The position numbers were made by a program, and so were the translations under genes. A model generated the notes under the pieces. It was not told the origin of the DNA and ran no database searches. It saw only the letters and a list, made by a program, of their open reading frames with translations. Shown here piece by piece: positions 21,155 to 31,079 of a DNA stretch of 64,000 bases. Origin of the DNA: Gilliamella bombi (lineage in GTDB: Bacteria > Pseudomonadota > Gammaproteobacteria > Enterobacterales > Orbaceae). The stretch lies in assembly GCF_900103255.1 (NCBI RefSeq), contig NZ_FMWS01000037.1:42612-106611 (forward strand), given 5' to 3'. How positions within the stretch are numbered: position 1 is the first letter of the stretch; each line of letters starts with the position of its first letter.

Positions 21155-22939
21155 TTATTTTGCCATTTTTGGGGTATCTATCTGCTTTACTAATGTAAAA
21201 TCTATAGCTAATAATTTTTCTAATCGTGCAAGTATCCAATTATAACGATCTTTTAATGCATCTTCATGCCATTGTTGATTAAATGTTTTTTGATTAAAAT
21301 CATCTAATACTTTTTGAGAAAGGCGAAATGCAGTCGTGTTATTAGTATGATTACCCTGATATACGATCATTTTGACATTGAAAGGATTATTACTAGCATC
21401 AATGTTTTTTTTACCGCTTAATAGTGTCAAATTAGCAATACTATGTAACCATCTGTTTTTTACTTCTTCGGTGATATGATTCCATTCTGCAATAGTCTTA
21501 TATTTTTTAGGTAATATATGTTCAAGGTGCAAATCATTATTAAGTTTTAATAAAATAGGATTAGATTGATCGGTTAGATCATACTCAATTAAAATCAAAA
21601 GAGGTTTAATCCATGCTTCTTTATCAACCATATTAGAAGTTAGCTGAGATATCGCTAATTCATAAATCTTTTCGGAATTTAACTTATTTGAAAAGATTGC
21701 TTTTAAATAATTGATATGTTTTTTTTCTTTCAGTGCTTTAATGACATTAAAAGAAGTCTGCTTTACTTGGGATAATGTTTTTCCCGCAATCCAATATAAA
21801 TAATAAAAGCGTCTTAGTTCAAAAACTAATTCATCAAAATCTTTATAATTTGTTGTAATGGCTGTCATTAATATCGCTTTCCAATAATTACTCCATCTCA
21901 AATATTGGAATGAATAAATATTTTTATCTTTTGAACAATATATTTTTTCGTAATAATTAATAACAAATTGTTTTAATGAGGCTATGACTTGATTAGGATC
22001 TTGATTTTCGAATAAGTTTTGTAGCTCTTCAGTGAATGATTTTTTTTGATTTGAGCCTAATAAATAATGTGCGTAAATAATAAACAAATCATTTAAACTT
22101 ATATCGTCACATTGTTTAATGAGCTGCTCCATTTCACGCCAATCAGACATAAAACTATCTTCTTTTAATTTTGAAGTGGCTAAATCATCTTTATATTTTT
22201 TATAAAGCTTTTCTAATAAAAAACTTTTTATTAAGTCAGCAGAAGTTAAATCTAAACCTCTATTATTGAGCACCTGAAACAATTTAATAGCAAAATCACG
22301 ACTGGTACAATCGATACGTATAATTTTAACTTGGTAAAACAAGTAATTAATTAACTCTCCAAGTTTATTTTCAGGTAAAGAATTTAATTTCTCTTTAAAA
22401 ATTAGTGCGGTATTAATAAATTTAAATTTGGGTTCTTGATCATTTTTAATTTGATATTTATATGGAGGCGGCAATATTTTTGTTGCTCCCTCGTTTAAAA
22501 TATACGCTTCAAAATCAGATTGATGAGAGCTATGAGTGTGTAATCTTAAACGTGAAGCTCGGCTATTAAAGATTATTGCAGAACGGATAATATCAATGTT
22601 TACAGAAAGGGGATTTAAATTATCATGTAGATTAAGATTCGGAAAATAATCACGTATAACGCAAAATAGTATCATTAACGTTGTTAATCTTTGTTGTCCA
22701 TCGACAACATCAATATAAGGGGAATTAGGTTCATCATAAGAATTTGCTGTAATAACAGAGCCAAGAAAGTAATTTGGTACGTCATTTTCATATGATTCTA
22801 AAATATCGTCCCATAACTGTTCAACTTGTTCACTTTCCCATTTATAAGGTCTTTGATACTTTGGTATTTTATAAAGATTTTTTGTATCACCAAATAATTC
22901 ACTAATCGATAAACTACGGGGTTTAAAAGATTCTTCCAT
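21155..22939 (-). CDS. GmrSD-like type IV restriction protein (DUF262-DUF1524)
   Basis: Fused GmrS/GmrD-type enzyme that restricts phage DNA with modified bases. The N-terminal DUF262 part has IPKYQRPYKW (25-34) and the DGQQR motif (80-84) used for NTP hydrolysis. The C-terminal DUF1524 part has the HNH-like HLEHILP (471-477) and ANLTLLSGKKNIDASN. At 594 residues it is a typical single-chain member. It stands alone between the CRISPR/adhesin region and pyrE. The target modification cannot be told from sequence. Confidence 0.88.
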   Translation of the reverse strand: MEESFKPRSLSISELFGDTKNLYKIPKYQRPYKWESEQVEQLWDDILESYENDVPNYFLGSVITANSYDEPNSPYIDVVDGQQRLTTLMILFCVIRDYFPNLNLHDNLNPLSVNIDIIRSAIIFNSRASRLRLHTHSSHQSDFEAYILNEGATKILPPPYKYQIKNDQEPKFKFINTALIFKEKLNSLPENKLGELINYLFYQVKIIRIDCTSRDFAIKLFQVLNNRGLDLTSADLIKSFLLEKLYKKYKDDLATSKLKEDSFMSDWREMEQLIKQCDDISLNDLFIIYAHYLLGSNQKKSFTEELQNLFENQDPNQVIASLKQFVINYYEKIYCSKDKNIYSFQYLRWSNYWKAILMTAITTNYKDFDELVFELRRFYYLYWIAGKTLSQVKQTSFNVIKALKEKKHINYLKAIFSNKLNSEKIYELAISQLTSNMVDKEAWIKPLLILIEYDLTDQSNPILLKLNNDLHLEHILPKKYKTIAEWNHITEEVKNRWLHSIANLTLLSGKKNIDASNNPFNVKMIVYQGNHTNNTTAFRLSQKVLDDFNQKTFNQQWHEDALKDRYNWILARLEKLLAIDFTLVKQIDTPKMAK

Positions 22940-23161
22940 ATTTATACCTACTTATATTTCTATTTAATTTAATTTGAAAACATTTGATTATTAGTTATTA
23001 TTCTAGCAATTTACTTGTTTCATATAAATTAATTATCATGATTAATAATATAAATAAAATTTAAAAGGCTTGATATGATGATTAAATCTTAAAAAATAAA
23101 AGCAATTATTTTATTGTGGAATTTATCTTACTGATAATAAAAATTTCTAGATAAAACATGA
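22940..23161. other. AT-rich spacer upstream of the GmrSD-like gene
   Basis: No gene or clear motif was found. It should hold the promoter of the minus-strand GmrSD-like gene. Confidence 0.4.
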
Positions 23162-23193
23162 AAAACTAAAGCCTCTTTCGAGGCTTTAGTTTT
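23162..23193. terminator. Bidirectional terminator after pyrE
   Basis: A 14-bp perfect stem, AAAACTAAAGCCTC / GAGGCTTTAGTTTT, with a TTTC loop. The A and T runs at its ends allow termination in both directions; it lies 27 bases past the pyrE stop. Confidence 0.9.
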
Positions 23194-23219
23194 TATAAAT
23201 ATAGAAAAGTAATTTGTTA

Positions 23220-23867
23220 TTACTTTATCCCAAATTCAGACCGATAAGCTTCAACTTGCGTTACTTGATCTTTTCGAGCTGGATCTTTATAGAGGTACTG
23301 GATTAAATCATCAAGCGTAATAATTGAAATTACATTGCAATGATAAGTTTGTTTAATTTCTTGAATTGCTGACAGTTCACCACGACCTTTTTCTTGACGA
23401 TCTAGACAAATAAGTACGCCAGCAAGTTTAGATTGGTTATCTGCTAATATTTTCATCGATTCACGAATAGCAGTTCCGGCAGTAATAACATCATCGACCA
23501 ACATAACGCGTTGTTGATAGATCGAACTACCTACTAAATTACCGCCTTCGCCATGATCTTTTGCTTCTTTACGGTTAAAGCAGTAAGGAATGTCAACATT
23601 ATGATGTTCAGATAGTGCAACAACGGTTGATGAAACAATAGGGATACCTTTATAGGCTGGACCAAAAATGACATCGTACTCTAAATTAGCATCCATCAGT
23701 GCGGCTGCATAAAAACGACCTAATAAAGCCAGATCTTTACCTGTATTAAATAATCCTGCATTAAAGAAATAGGGACTTTTGCGTCCCGATTTCAAGGTGA
23801 ATTCACCAAACTTTAATGCTTGCCTATTTAATGCAAATTCAATAAATTCACTTTTATATGATTTCAT
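23220..23867 (-). CDS. pyrE: Orotate phosphoribosyltransferase
   Basis: Converts orotate and PRPP to OMP in pyrimidine synthesis. The protein keeps [45 protein letters not shown] and the PRPP-binding [13 protein letters not shown]. The 215 residues align end to end with E. coli PyrE. It sits 13 bases after rph, as in enterobacteria. Confidence 0.97.
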   Translation of the reverse strand: MKSYKSEFIEFALNRQALKFGEFTLKSGRKSPYFFNAGLFNTGKDLALLGRFYAAALMDANLEYDVIFGPAYKGIPIVSSTVVALSEHHNVDIPYCFNRKEAKDHGEGGNLVGSSIYQQRVMLVDDVITAGTAIRESMKILADNQSKLAGVLICLDRQEKGRGELSAIQEIKQTYHCNVISIITLDDLIQYLYKDPARKDQVTQVEAYRSEFGIK

Positions 23868-23880
23868 CGATCCTCTCCAA

Positions 23881-24597
23881 TTAATCTTTTAAGGCCTGTT
23901 TTTGTGCATCAATAATAGTTTTGATGCCATTTTTTGCTAGCTCTAACAGTTTTAATAATTCGTCATGACTAAAAGGTTCGCCTTCAGCAGTGCCTTGCAC
24001 TTCAATCATACGACCATCGTCAGTCATAACAACATTCATATCGGTTTCAGCGTTTGAATCTTCTATGTATTCTAAGTCACACACTGCTTGGCCATCGACA
24101 ATACCGACAGAAACAGCAGCAACTAATGATTTAATTGGATTTTGCTTAATTTTACCATCTGCAACCATTTTGTTGATTGCATCATTTAGTGCTACACAAG
24201 CACCAGTAATTGACGCAGTTCGGGTACCACCATCTGCTTGAATAACATCGCAATCTAACGTGATAGTATATTCACCTAATAAATTAAGGTCGATCATTGC
24301 ACGTAGTGAACGAGCAATAAGGCGTTGAATCTCCATAGTGCGACCGGTTTGTTTACCTTTAGCCGCTTCGCGTTGAGTTCGTGAATGGGTTGCACGAGGT
24401 AGCATTCCATACTCAGCAGTTACCCAACCTTGGTTTTGACCCTTTAAAAAACGTGGCACACCTTCATCAATAGTGGCATTACAAAGTACTTTAGTTTCAC
24501 CAAACTCAACTAATACAGAACCTTCTGCATGCTTAGTATAATGACGGGTTATTTTGATAGGGCGGACTTGTTCCGCAGATCGACCTGACGGGCGCAT
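23881..24597 (-). CDS. rph: Ribonuclease PH
   Basis: Phosphorolytic 3'-exonuclease that trims tRNA ends. It starts [20 protein letters not shown] and has the RNase PH core [12 protein letters not shown] and the phosphate-site [11 protein letters not shown] region. Full length (238 residues), unlike the truncated K-12 allele. Operon with pyrE, diverging from yicC. Confidence 0.97.
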   Translation of the reverse strand: MRPSGRSAEQVRPIKITRHYTKHAEGSVLVEFGETKVLCNATIDEGVPRFLKGQNQGWVTAEYGMLPRATHSRTQREAAKGKQTGRTMEIQRLIARSLRAMIDLNLLGEYTITLDCDVIQADGGTRTASITGACVALNDAINKMVADGKIKQNPIKSLVAAVSVGIVDGQAVCDLEYIEDSNAETDMNVVMTDDGRMIEVQGTAEGEPFSHDELLKLLELAKNGIKTIIDAQKQALKD

Positions 24598-24758
24598 GCA
24601 ATTCTCCAGATGTTACAATTAAAAAATATCTTTTTTGAGCTAATTATTTAGGGGGACATCAACAAGATAAGGTTGATGTTTAGCCTAAGCTAAGAGCATA
24701 TTATACAGAATATGTGGTACAATGCCCAGCAAGTTTTTTACAAATTTAGGAAGCAATT

Positions 24759-25625
24759 ATGATTTCCAGTATGACCGCCTATGCCAGAAAGGAGTTAAAT
24801 CAATCTTGGGGAACCGCCTCATGGGAACTCCGATCAGTTAATCAACGTTATTTAGAAACCTATATCCGCCTACCAGAACAGTTTCGTTCACTTGAACCGA
24901 TGATACGTGAACGACTCCGTAATCGTCTAACTCGTGGTAAAATCGAATGTAATTTACGTTTTGAATTAGATCCTGCAGCGCAAAATCAAGAACTTTCGTT
25001 AAATAAAGATCTTGCTAAGCAAATTTTAAATGCCGCAAACTGGGTTCAAACAGAGCATCAATCAGGACAAGTTAACCCGATTGATGTACTTCGTTGGCCA
25101 GGCGTATTGTCGGCAAAAGAACAAAATCTTGACAGCATATCACAAGAAATCCTAGCGTTACTTGATACAGCTATCGACGAGTTTAAAGCTGTTCGAGAAC
25201 GTGAAGGTAAAGCGCTTAGTGATTTAATTGTTAAACGTTTAGAAGCCATTACCGTAGAAGTGGATAAGATTCGTAATTGGATGCCGCAAATACTTGAATG
25301 GCAAAAAGAACGTTTAAAAAGTAAATTGGCTGAAGCTAATATTGAACTGGATCATTCTCGCCTAGAGCAAGAAATAGTGATGGTTGCCCAGCGAATTGAT
25401 GTTGCCGAAGAGCTTGATCGTCTAATGACACATGTTAAAGAAACTTATTCGATTTTAAAGAAAAACGAAGCCATAGGTCGTCGATTGGATTTTATGATGC
25501 AAGAGTTTAATCGAGAAACTAACACTATTGCCTCTAAATCAATTAATGCTGAAGTGACAGCCAGTGCAATTGAATTGAAGGTACTTATAGAACAAATTCG
25601 TGAGCAAGTACAAAATATTGAGTAA
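24759..25625 (+). CDS. yicC: YicC/YloC-family endoribonuclease
   Basis: Conserved protein involved in RNA turnover (E. coli YicC acts on the small RNA RyhB). It opens MISSMTAYARKE, with RSVNQRYLETYIRLPEQFRSLEP, and closes with the GRRLDFMMQEFNRETNTIASKS block that defines the C-terminal DUF1732 domain. 288 residues. Divergent from rph-pyrE, the usual enterobacterial arrangement. Confidence 0.95.
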   Translation: MISSMTAYARKELNQSWGTASWELRSVNQRYLETYIRLPEQFRSLEPMIRERLRNRLTRGKIECNLRFELDPAAQNQELSLNKDLAKQILNAANWVQTEHQSGQVNPIDVLRWPGVLSAKEQNLDSISQEILALLDTAIDEFKAVREREGKALSDLIVKRLEAITVEVDKIRNWMPQILEWQKERLKSKLAEANIELDHSRLEQEIVMVAQRIDVAEELDRLMTHVKETYSILKKNEAIGRRLDFMMQEFNRETNTIASKSINAEVTASAIELKVLIEQIREQVQNIE

Positions 25626-25636
25626 TCACCTATCTA

Positions 25637-26536
25637 ATGAATAAAGTACTTGGTATTTTAGCTGTCATATTAGCATCTGTTTTATGGGGGACAACGGGCA
25701 CAGCAGCTACATTTGCTCCCTCGCTTTCACCTTTACTTATTGGCTCGTTAGCAATGGGCATTGGTGGCATTTTACAATGTACATTGGCGATATCCAAAAT
25801 AATCAAAGATCGTCATTTGTTAACCAAACATTTTGGTTTTCTTATTGTTGGTGCCATTGCGGTAATGATTTACCCTTTAGCTTTTTATAGCTCGATGCGG
25901 TTGTCTGGCGTGACAATAGGAACGGTGGTCTCTATTGGCTCTGCGCCGATTCTTTCAGCCATTATTGAATATATTAGCAGTGATTTTCGGCTAACTAAAC
26001 AATGGTTAATGGGAGCTAGCTGTGGTATTTTGGGAATAATTTTACTTGCCTTTTCAGAAAATAACTCCACTACAAATCAATATGATCATATCACTATTGG
26101 CATTTTGCTAGGCTTAATCGCTGGATTCACTTATGCCTTGTATTCATGGTCTGCACGGCAATTAATGTTAAAAGGTATCGCAACAAAATCGGCCATGGGC
26201 GCGACTTTTGGTTGTGGTGGCATCTTACTCATACCTGTTATGCTACTTACAGGATCTGCATTGTTTGACTCATTAACCAATATGGCCGTTTGCGTTTATA
26301 TGGCATTGATTCCCATGTTTCTTGGGTATTTATTTTATGGCTATGGTTTATCTAAAATATCAGCCAGCTCAGCTATTACTATTAGCTTGTTAGAACCAGT
26401 TATTGCGGCCATATTAGCGATGTTAATTATTGGTGAACAAATGTCATTAGTTGGGTGGTTTGGGGTTATATTGATTTTTATGTGTCTTATTTTTGTGACC
26501 TTATCGAGTATTACAAACTTATCGGCTTCGACATAA
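25637..26536 (+). CDS. EamA/DMT-family transporter
   Basis: Inner-membrane drug/metabolite exporter with about ten transmembrane helices in two EamA repeats; the second ends ISLLEPVIAAILAMLIIGEQMS, the family signature. 299 residues, starting 11 bases after yicC and probably co-transcribed with it. The substrate cannot be told; RhtA- and YdcZ-type exporters are possible relatives. Confidence 0.85.
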   Translation: MNKVLGILAVILASVLWGTTGTAATFAPSLSPLLIGSLAMGIGGILQCTLAISKIIKDRHLLTKHFGFLIVGAIAVMIYPLAFYSSMRLSGVTIGTVVSIGSAPILSAIIEYISSDFRLTKQWLMGASCGILGIILLAFSENNSTTNQYDHITIGILLGLIAGFTYALYSWSARQLMLKGIATKSAMGATFGCGGILLIPVMLLTGSALFDSLTNMAVCVYMALIPMFLGYLFYGYGLSKISASSAITISLLEPVIAAILAMLIIGEQMSLVGWFGVILIFMCLIFVTLSSITNLSAST

Positions 26537-26681
26537 TAAGGCTACAATACGAAATACTGAACGGAATTAATAGACTTTTGTTTTATTGTGATATTACTAA
26601 AAATAGTTCAGTAATTTTAGTTTATAATAAATTAAAATATATATTTTAACTTCATTAAGTTTTACTAATAAGCAATATAAC

Positions 26682-27149
26682 GTGAAAAAATTAGTTGCAT
26701 TATTTTTATTGTTCATATGTTTCTCAAACCCATCTTATGCTCAAAATTTTCGAGATTTGAGTTTTGACGAATTATACAAAAAAGCGGCAGAAGAAAATAA
26801 TCCAGAAGCACAATTTTATCTTGGCGTTAGGTACCTTTATGGTATTTCTGTCACAAAAGATGCGCAAAAAGCAATAGAGTGGTACGAAAAAGCTGCGGCA
26901 CAAGGTATTGTATATGCTATGTCTAATATCGCTAGCTTATATTATAAAGGTGAAGTAGTTGATCAAGATTATAGTTTAGCTAAATATTGGCTTGAAAATG
27001 CTGCTGAACAGAATGACCATACCGAAGCACAATGGAATATAGGCTGGATGTATTCTAAGGGATATTGTGTTAAAAAAGACATTCAAAAAGCGGAGGAATG
27101 GTACAAAAAAGCTTGTAAAAATGGAGTTCAACATCAAATTTGTAACTAA
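26682..27149 (+). CDS. Exported Sel1-repeat protein
   Basis: Small periplasmic protein (155 residues) starting at GTG 26682. The signal peptide is KKLVALFLLFICFSNPSYA, then Q. Three Sel1-like repeats follow: PEAQFYLGVRYLYGISVTKD, AMSNIASLYYKGEVVDQD and AQWNIGWMYSKGYCVKKD. Sel1 repeats mediate protein contacts. Partner unknown; two C-terminal cysteines could form a disulfide. Confidence 0.8.
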   Translation: MKKLVALFLLFICFSNPSYAQNFRDLSFDELYKKAAEENNPEAQFYLGVRYLYGISVTKDAQKAIEWYEKAAAQGIVYAMSNIASLYYKGEVVDQDYSLAKYWLENAAEQNDHTEAQWNIGWMYSKGYCVKKDIQKAEEWYKKACKNGVQHQICN

Positions 27150-27189
27150 AAATTTTTGGCCACACTACTAATAAAATTTAATTAAATGC

Positions 27190-27212
27190 AAAGGGGAAAA
27201 TATCCCCCTTTT
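27190..27212. terminator. Terminator between convergent Sel1 and MATE genes
   Basis: AAAGGGG pairs with CCCCTTT around an A-rich loop and is followed by T residues. It lies between two converging genes and may serve both. Confidence 0.6.
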
Positions 27213-27234
27213 CTAATTTTATATTGAAATAATT

Positions 27235-28620
27235 TTAATTAGTTGTTATGTGGGATCTTGCTTTGAGTGATTTAAAATACCAATAAAGCACAAGGCAAGC
27301 TGTACCTGTTGATAACAGATCGGCCGTTGGGGCAGCAGCCCAAACACCATCAAAACCCAAAAATAATGGTAAAATATAAAGTGCTGGTAACAAAATCAAA
27401 ATTTGCCTTGAAAGACTTAATAAAATCGAAATTTTTGCCATACCAATACATTGGAAAAAGCTAGTGGTAACCATTTGAAAGCCAACAAAAATAAAAGAGA
27501 GTGTAGTAAATCGTAATGCAATAGCCGAAAGTTGCACTAAATCTTCCTCGGAACTAAAAGCTCGCACCAACATATCTGGAATAAAAAATCCTAATACAAA
27601 ACCGAGCGAAGTTACAACCGTTGCTACTTTCACAGCATAAAAGAAAGTCTTTTTAACGCGATCATAATTTTTAGCACCATAATTATAACCAATAATAGGT
27701 TGCATACCTTGGTTGATACCAATGACAATCATAATCACTAAAGTAATAAGCCGGTTAGCATTAGAAAAAGCAGCAATTGAATCATCGCCCGACACATTAG
27801 CAAGTGGAGCATAACGATTAAGTTGCCAGTTAATAAACACTACAACGATTGATGCCGCCATTTGCATTGAAAAAGGCGATAAACCGATTGATATAACCGA
27901 TTTTGCAATTGAAAAGTCCAACTTAAAATTACGACGATAAAGCTTAATATTACTATTCTTATTTAAAAAATGTTGCATAACAAACACAAAGCTAATCATC
28001 ATCGACAACGTTGTTGCCATTGCAGCTCCACGCATCCCCCAGCCTAAACCAATAATAAAAATTGGCGCTAAAATAATATTAGCAATCACACTGACAAACA
28101 TAGTTACCATGGCTTTAAAAGGGTAACCACTTGCACGCATCATATTGTTGTAGTTAAAAGTGAGGGTTAAAAAGATACTACCAGGTAGAAAAATCTCTAA
28201 AAACTCTCTAGCATAAACATGGTTAACAGGGCTAGAACCGACAAAACGTAACACGGGATCAATAAAAATAAGCAGCATTGACAGCGTAAAACCACTCAGT
28301 ACTGCAGTTAGCATAAACGACGTACCAGCGACTTTTTCGGCCTTGTCGTTTTCACCACGACCTAAAAAAATTGAAATCCGACTGGCCGAACCGATTCCAA
28401 CTAACATACCAATTGCCGCTGCTAAATTCATCACAGGTAAAATAAGACCAGCAGCACTTAACGCCTCGCGCCCGATCCAATGGCCAATAAAAATGCCATC
28501 AATAATATTATAAAGTGTATTAACAATCGTTCCAATCACTGCTGGCAGCGCATATTGCCAAAATAGTGCACTGATTTTTTTATTTTTAAAATCATTATAA
28601 ACATCAATAGAGTGAGCCAT
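27235..28620 (-). CDS. MATE-family multidrug exporter
   Basis: Twelve-helix cation-coupled efflux protein, 461 residues. MATE features: WQYALPAVIGTIVNTLYNIIDGIFIGHWIG at the N-terminus and GINQGMQPIIGYNYGA at the start of the second half, both characteristic of the NorM/DinF superfamily. Monocistronic. A palindrome-bearing 30-bp direct repeat sits 35 bases upstream of its start codon, suggesting repressor control. Confidence 0.9.
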   Translation of the reverse strand: MAHSIDVYNDFKNKKISALFWQYALPAVIGTIVNTLYNIIDGIFIGHWIGREALSAAGLILPVMNLAAAIGMLVGIGSASRISIFLGRGENDKAEKVAGTSFMLTAVLSGFTLSMLLIFIDPVLRFVGSSPVNHVYAREFLEIFLPGSIFLTLTFNYNNMMRASGYPFKAMVTMFVSVIANIILAPIFIIGLGWGMRGAAMATTLSMMISFVFVMQHFLNKNSNIKLYRRNFKLDFSIAKSVISIGLSPFSMQMAASIVVVFINWQLNRYAPLANVSGDDSIAAFSNANRLITLVIMIVIGINQGMQPIIGYNYGAKNYDRVKKTFFYAVKVATVVTSLGFVLGFFIPDMLVRAFSSEEDLVQLSAIALRFTTLSFIFVGFQMVTTSFFQCIGMAKISILLSLSRQILILLPALYILPLFLGFDGVWAAAPTADLLSTGTACLVLYWYFKSLKARSHITTN

Positions 28621-28654
28621 TGCTTTTAATTTTCCGTTGATAAATATTGTAAAG

Positions 28655-28684
28655 AAGTTTCAGGTAACTATACGTTTCAGTATA
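28655..28684. promoter_or_regulatory. Putative operator, copy 1 (30-bp direct repeat)
   Basis: Thirty bases identical to 28869-28898, containing CTATACGTTTCAGTATA, a dyad of CTATAC and GTATA(G). It lies just upstream of the MATE gene, where a repressor would block its promoter. The repressor gene is not adjacent. Confidence 0.6.
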
Positions 28685-28868
28685 AAAAGCATAATCATTA
28701 TTTTACATTGATAATGATACCCCCAAATTGCTTGTTAGGTATATTAGCAAAATAATAAATTCAGTTTTCGATTTTTACTTATTTCTTAATTTTAATGATT
28801 ATAACTGATAGCGATTATCTAAACCTTGCTATCGCAACTGCGCTTACGTGTAGTTAAATCTTGTCAAA

Positions 28869-28898
28869 AAGTTTCAGGTAACTATACGTTTCAGTATA
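28869..28898. promoter_or_regulatory. Putative operator, copy 2 (30-bp direct repeat)
   Basis: The second exact copy, 214 bases from the first. Here the dyad is complete (CTATAC, 6 bases, GTATAG). It lies about 120 bases upstream of yejK, within the 397-bp divergent gap; I see nothing else distinctive in that gap. Confidence 0.6.
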
Positions 28899-29017
28899 GA
28901 TTTATGCAATTTAACTGTGCTAGTTTAACAGACTGGCAAATTGTTAATAGCACTTTTTCAGCGCTTTGATAAAATAATGTCCTTAATGATTATAGCGATC
29001 CAATAGGAACCTCACCA

Positions 29018-30022
29018 ATGAGCGTACAAATAGAAAAGATCATACTGCATAAATTAATCAGAAAAAGCGACACCGAAATTGAACTACAACTTCGTGACTC
29101 AATGCTCGACAACGAGCAAGCGGTTGTTAATCTAATTGAAGATATCAACCGCATCTATAATAACAAAAGCAAAGCCTATGGATTATTTAATAGCGAAAGC
29201 TTATTTGAACAATCACTAAAAGAACTACGGCTAGGCAATCAAGATTTTTTACATTTCAGCCAAGAATCAACCAAACAACTACGCAACGAACTTGCCAAAT
29301 ATCCTTTTGCAGAAGGAGGAACGGTGGTGTTTTGCCAATATCGTTATTTGGCGGTTGAATACTTAATTATTGCGGTGTTAAATAGTTGTTTAAGTATGTT
29401 AGTTAATGAAGACTTAGATATTAGCGAAACGCAATATCTAGACATTGACCATGCCGATATTATTGCCCGTATAGACATGACCGAATGGGAAACCCAAACC
29501 GACTCAAAACGATATTTAACCTTTTTAAAAGGACGAGTAGGGCGAAAAGTATCTGACTTTTTTATGGACTACCTAGGTGCTAATGAAGGATTAGATGCGA
29601 AAGCACAAAACAAAACACTGGTTAAAGCGGTAGATGATTACTGCCAAGAAATGCAATTTGACAAACAAGACAAAACCAACGCACGTGAAAGCGTCTACAA
29701 TTACTGTCAAGCTCAATTACAAGCTGGTGAAGAAATTGAACTAAAAAATCTAGCCAACGAACTACCAACAAGTGACGATAACAACTTTATTGAATTTGTC
29801 AAAAATAGTGAATACGATTTAGAAGACACATTCCCCGTTGATCGTAGTGCATTGCGCCAACTTAAAAAATTCTCGGGCAGCGGTGGCGGATTAACCTTAA
29901 GCTTCGATTCAAATTTGTTAGGTGAACGTATAAAATGGGATCCACAGACTGACTCACTGGTTATTAAAGGTGTACCGCCTAATTTGCGTGATCAGCTACA
30001 ACGCAATAGCGGCTCGAACTAA
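29018..30022 (+). CDS. yejK: Nucleoid-associated protein YejK (NdpA)
   Basis: DNA-associated protein of the 37-kDa nucleoid family. It has the family segments [36 protein letters not shown] and the C-terminal [15 protein letters not shown]. 334 residues, the usual length. Transcribed rightward ahead of nfo, with a 42-base gap. Confidence 0.94.
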   Translation: MSVQIEKIILHKLIRKSDTEIELQLRDSMLDNEQAVVNLIEDINRIYNNKSKAYGLFNSESLFEQSLKELRLGNQDFLHFSQESTKQLRNELAKYPFAEGGTVVFCQYRYLAVEYLIIAVLNSCLSMLVNEDLDISETQYLDIDHADIIARIDMTEWETQTDSKRYLTFLKGRVGRKVSDFFMDYLGANEGLDAKAQNKTLVKAVDDYCQEMQFDKQDKTNARESVYNYCQAQLQAGEEIELKNLANELPTSDDNNFIEFVKNSEYDLEDTFPVDRSALRQLKKFSGSGGGLTLSFDSNLLGERIKWDPQTDSLVIKGVPPNLRDQLQRNSGSN

Positions 30023-30064
30023 TTATCCGCTAATCATAAACTAACAACGTTATTAGGACAAAAA

Positions 30065-30907
30065 ATGAAATACATTGGTGCACATGTAAGCGCAGCAGGT
30101 GGGGTAGATAACGCCCCGATAAATGCCTATCAAATTGGCGCAACCGCATTTGCGTTATTTACCAAAAATCAACGACAATGGCACGCCAAACCGCTTGAAA
30201 CAGCCACCATCGACAGCTTTAAAAAACGCTGCGAAAAATATGGTTTTACCAGCAAACAAATTTTGCCACACGATAGTTACCTTATTAATTTAGGACACCC
30301 CGATAGTGAACAGCTTGAAAAATCACGCACTGCTTTTTTAGACGAAATGCAACGTTGTGAACAATTAGGATTAACATTACTCAATTTTCACCCCGGAAGC
30401 GATCTAAAACAAATATCGGTTGATGAATGCCTAGCACGCATTGCCGAATCGATAAACATTACGCTCGACAAAACACAAAATGTGGTTGCTGTTATTGAAA
30501 ATACGGCTGGACAAGGCTCTAACTTAGGCTATAAATTTGAACATCTTGCGCAAATCATTGACCAAGTCGAAGACAAAAGTCGAGTTGGAGTTTGCATTGA
30601 CACTTGCCACGCTTTTGCCGCTGGTTACGATTTACGTACCGAACAAGCTTGCCAAGAAACTTTTGCTGAGTTCGAAAAAATCGTTGGTTTTCAATACTTA
30701 AGAGGTATGCACTTAAACGATGCTAAAAGCGAATTTGCTAGCCATGTCGATCGCCATCACAGTTTAGGCAAAGGCAATATTGGTGAAGTAGCATTTAAAT
30801 ATATTATGCAAGATCCAAGAATTGACGAAATTCCTCTTATCTTAGAAACCATTGATCCTGATATTTGGACGCAAGAAATAAACTGGCTAAAGGAGCAATG
30901 TCAATAG
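30065..30907 (+). CDS. nfo: Endonuclease IV (AP endonuclease)
   Basis: Base-excision repair enzyme that cuts 5' of abasic sites. The three-zinc TIM-barrel motifs are all present: [65 protein letters not shown] (quoted only as its extent) and ILETIDPD. 280 residues, close to E. coli Nfo. Confidence 0.97.
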   Translation: MKYIGAHVSAAGGVDNAPINAYQIGATAFALFTKNQRQWHAKPLETATIDSFKKRCEKYGFTSKQILPHDSYLINLGHPDSEQLEKSRTAFLDEMQRCEQLGLTLLNFHPGSDLKQISVDECLARIAESINITLDKTQNVVAVIENTAGQGSNLGYKFEHLAQIIDQVEDKSRVGVCIDTCHAFAAGYDLRTEQACQETFAEFEKIVGFQYLRGMHLNDAKSEFASHVDRHHSLGKGNIGEVAFKYIMQDPRIDEIPLILETIDPDIWTQEINWLKEQCQ

Positions 30908-30914
30908 TTATTAA

Positions 30915-31079
30915 AGCGTTACACCTTTTGTTATCGGTGATGTGGATACAATTAAAAATAACACAATTGAAATTAGCAAAGATCCTCGTGTGTTACTAGC
31001 AGAAAGTTATGCTGATTATATGGCTGTTGCTAAGGCATGTAGCGGATTTGATCCAGAATGGGAGAAGAAAGGAATATGA
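30915..31079 (+). pseudogene. Fossil C-terminus of a third YehI-like gene
   Basis: The frame ending at TGA 31077 reads VLLAESYADYMAVAKACSGF, then DPEWEKKGI. This is nearly the same as the last ~35 residues of the two giant YehI-like proteins downstream (LLAEAYADYMAVANASSGF...). No start or upstream body exists; nfo ends at 30907. The fossil stop overlaps the next ATG in the same ATGA/ATGG style as the intact copies. Confidence 0.85.
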
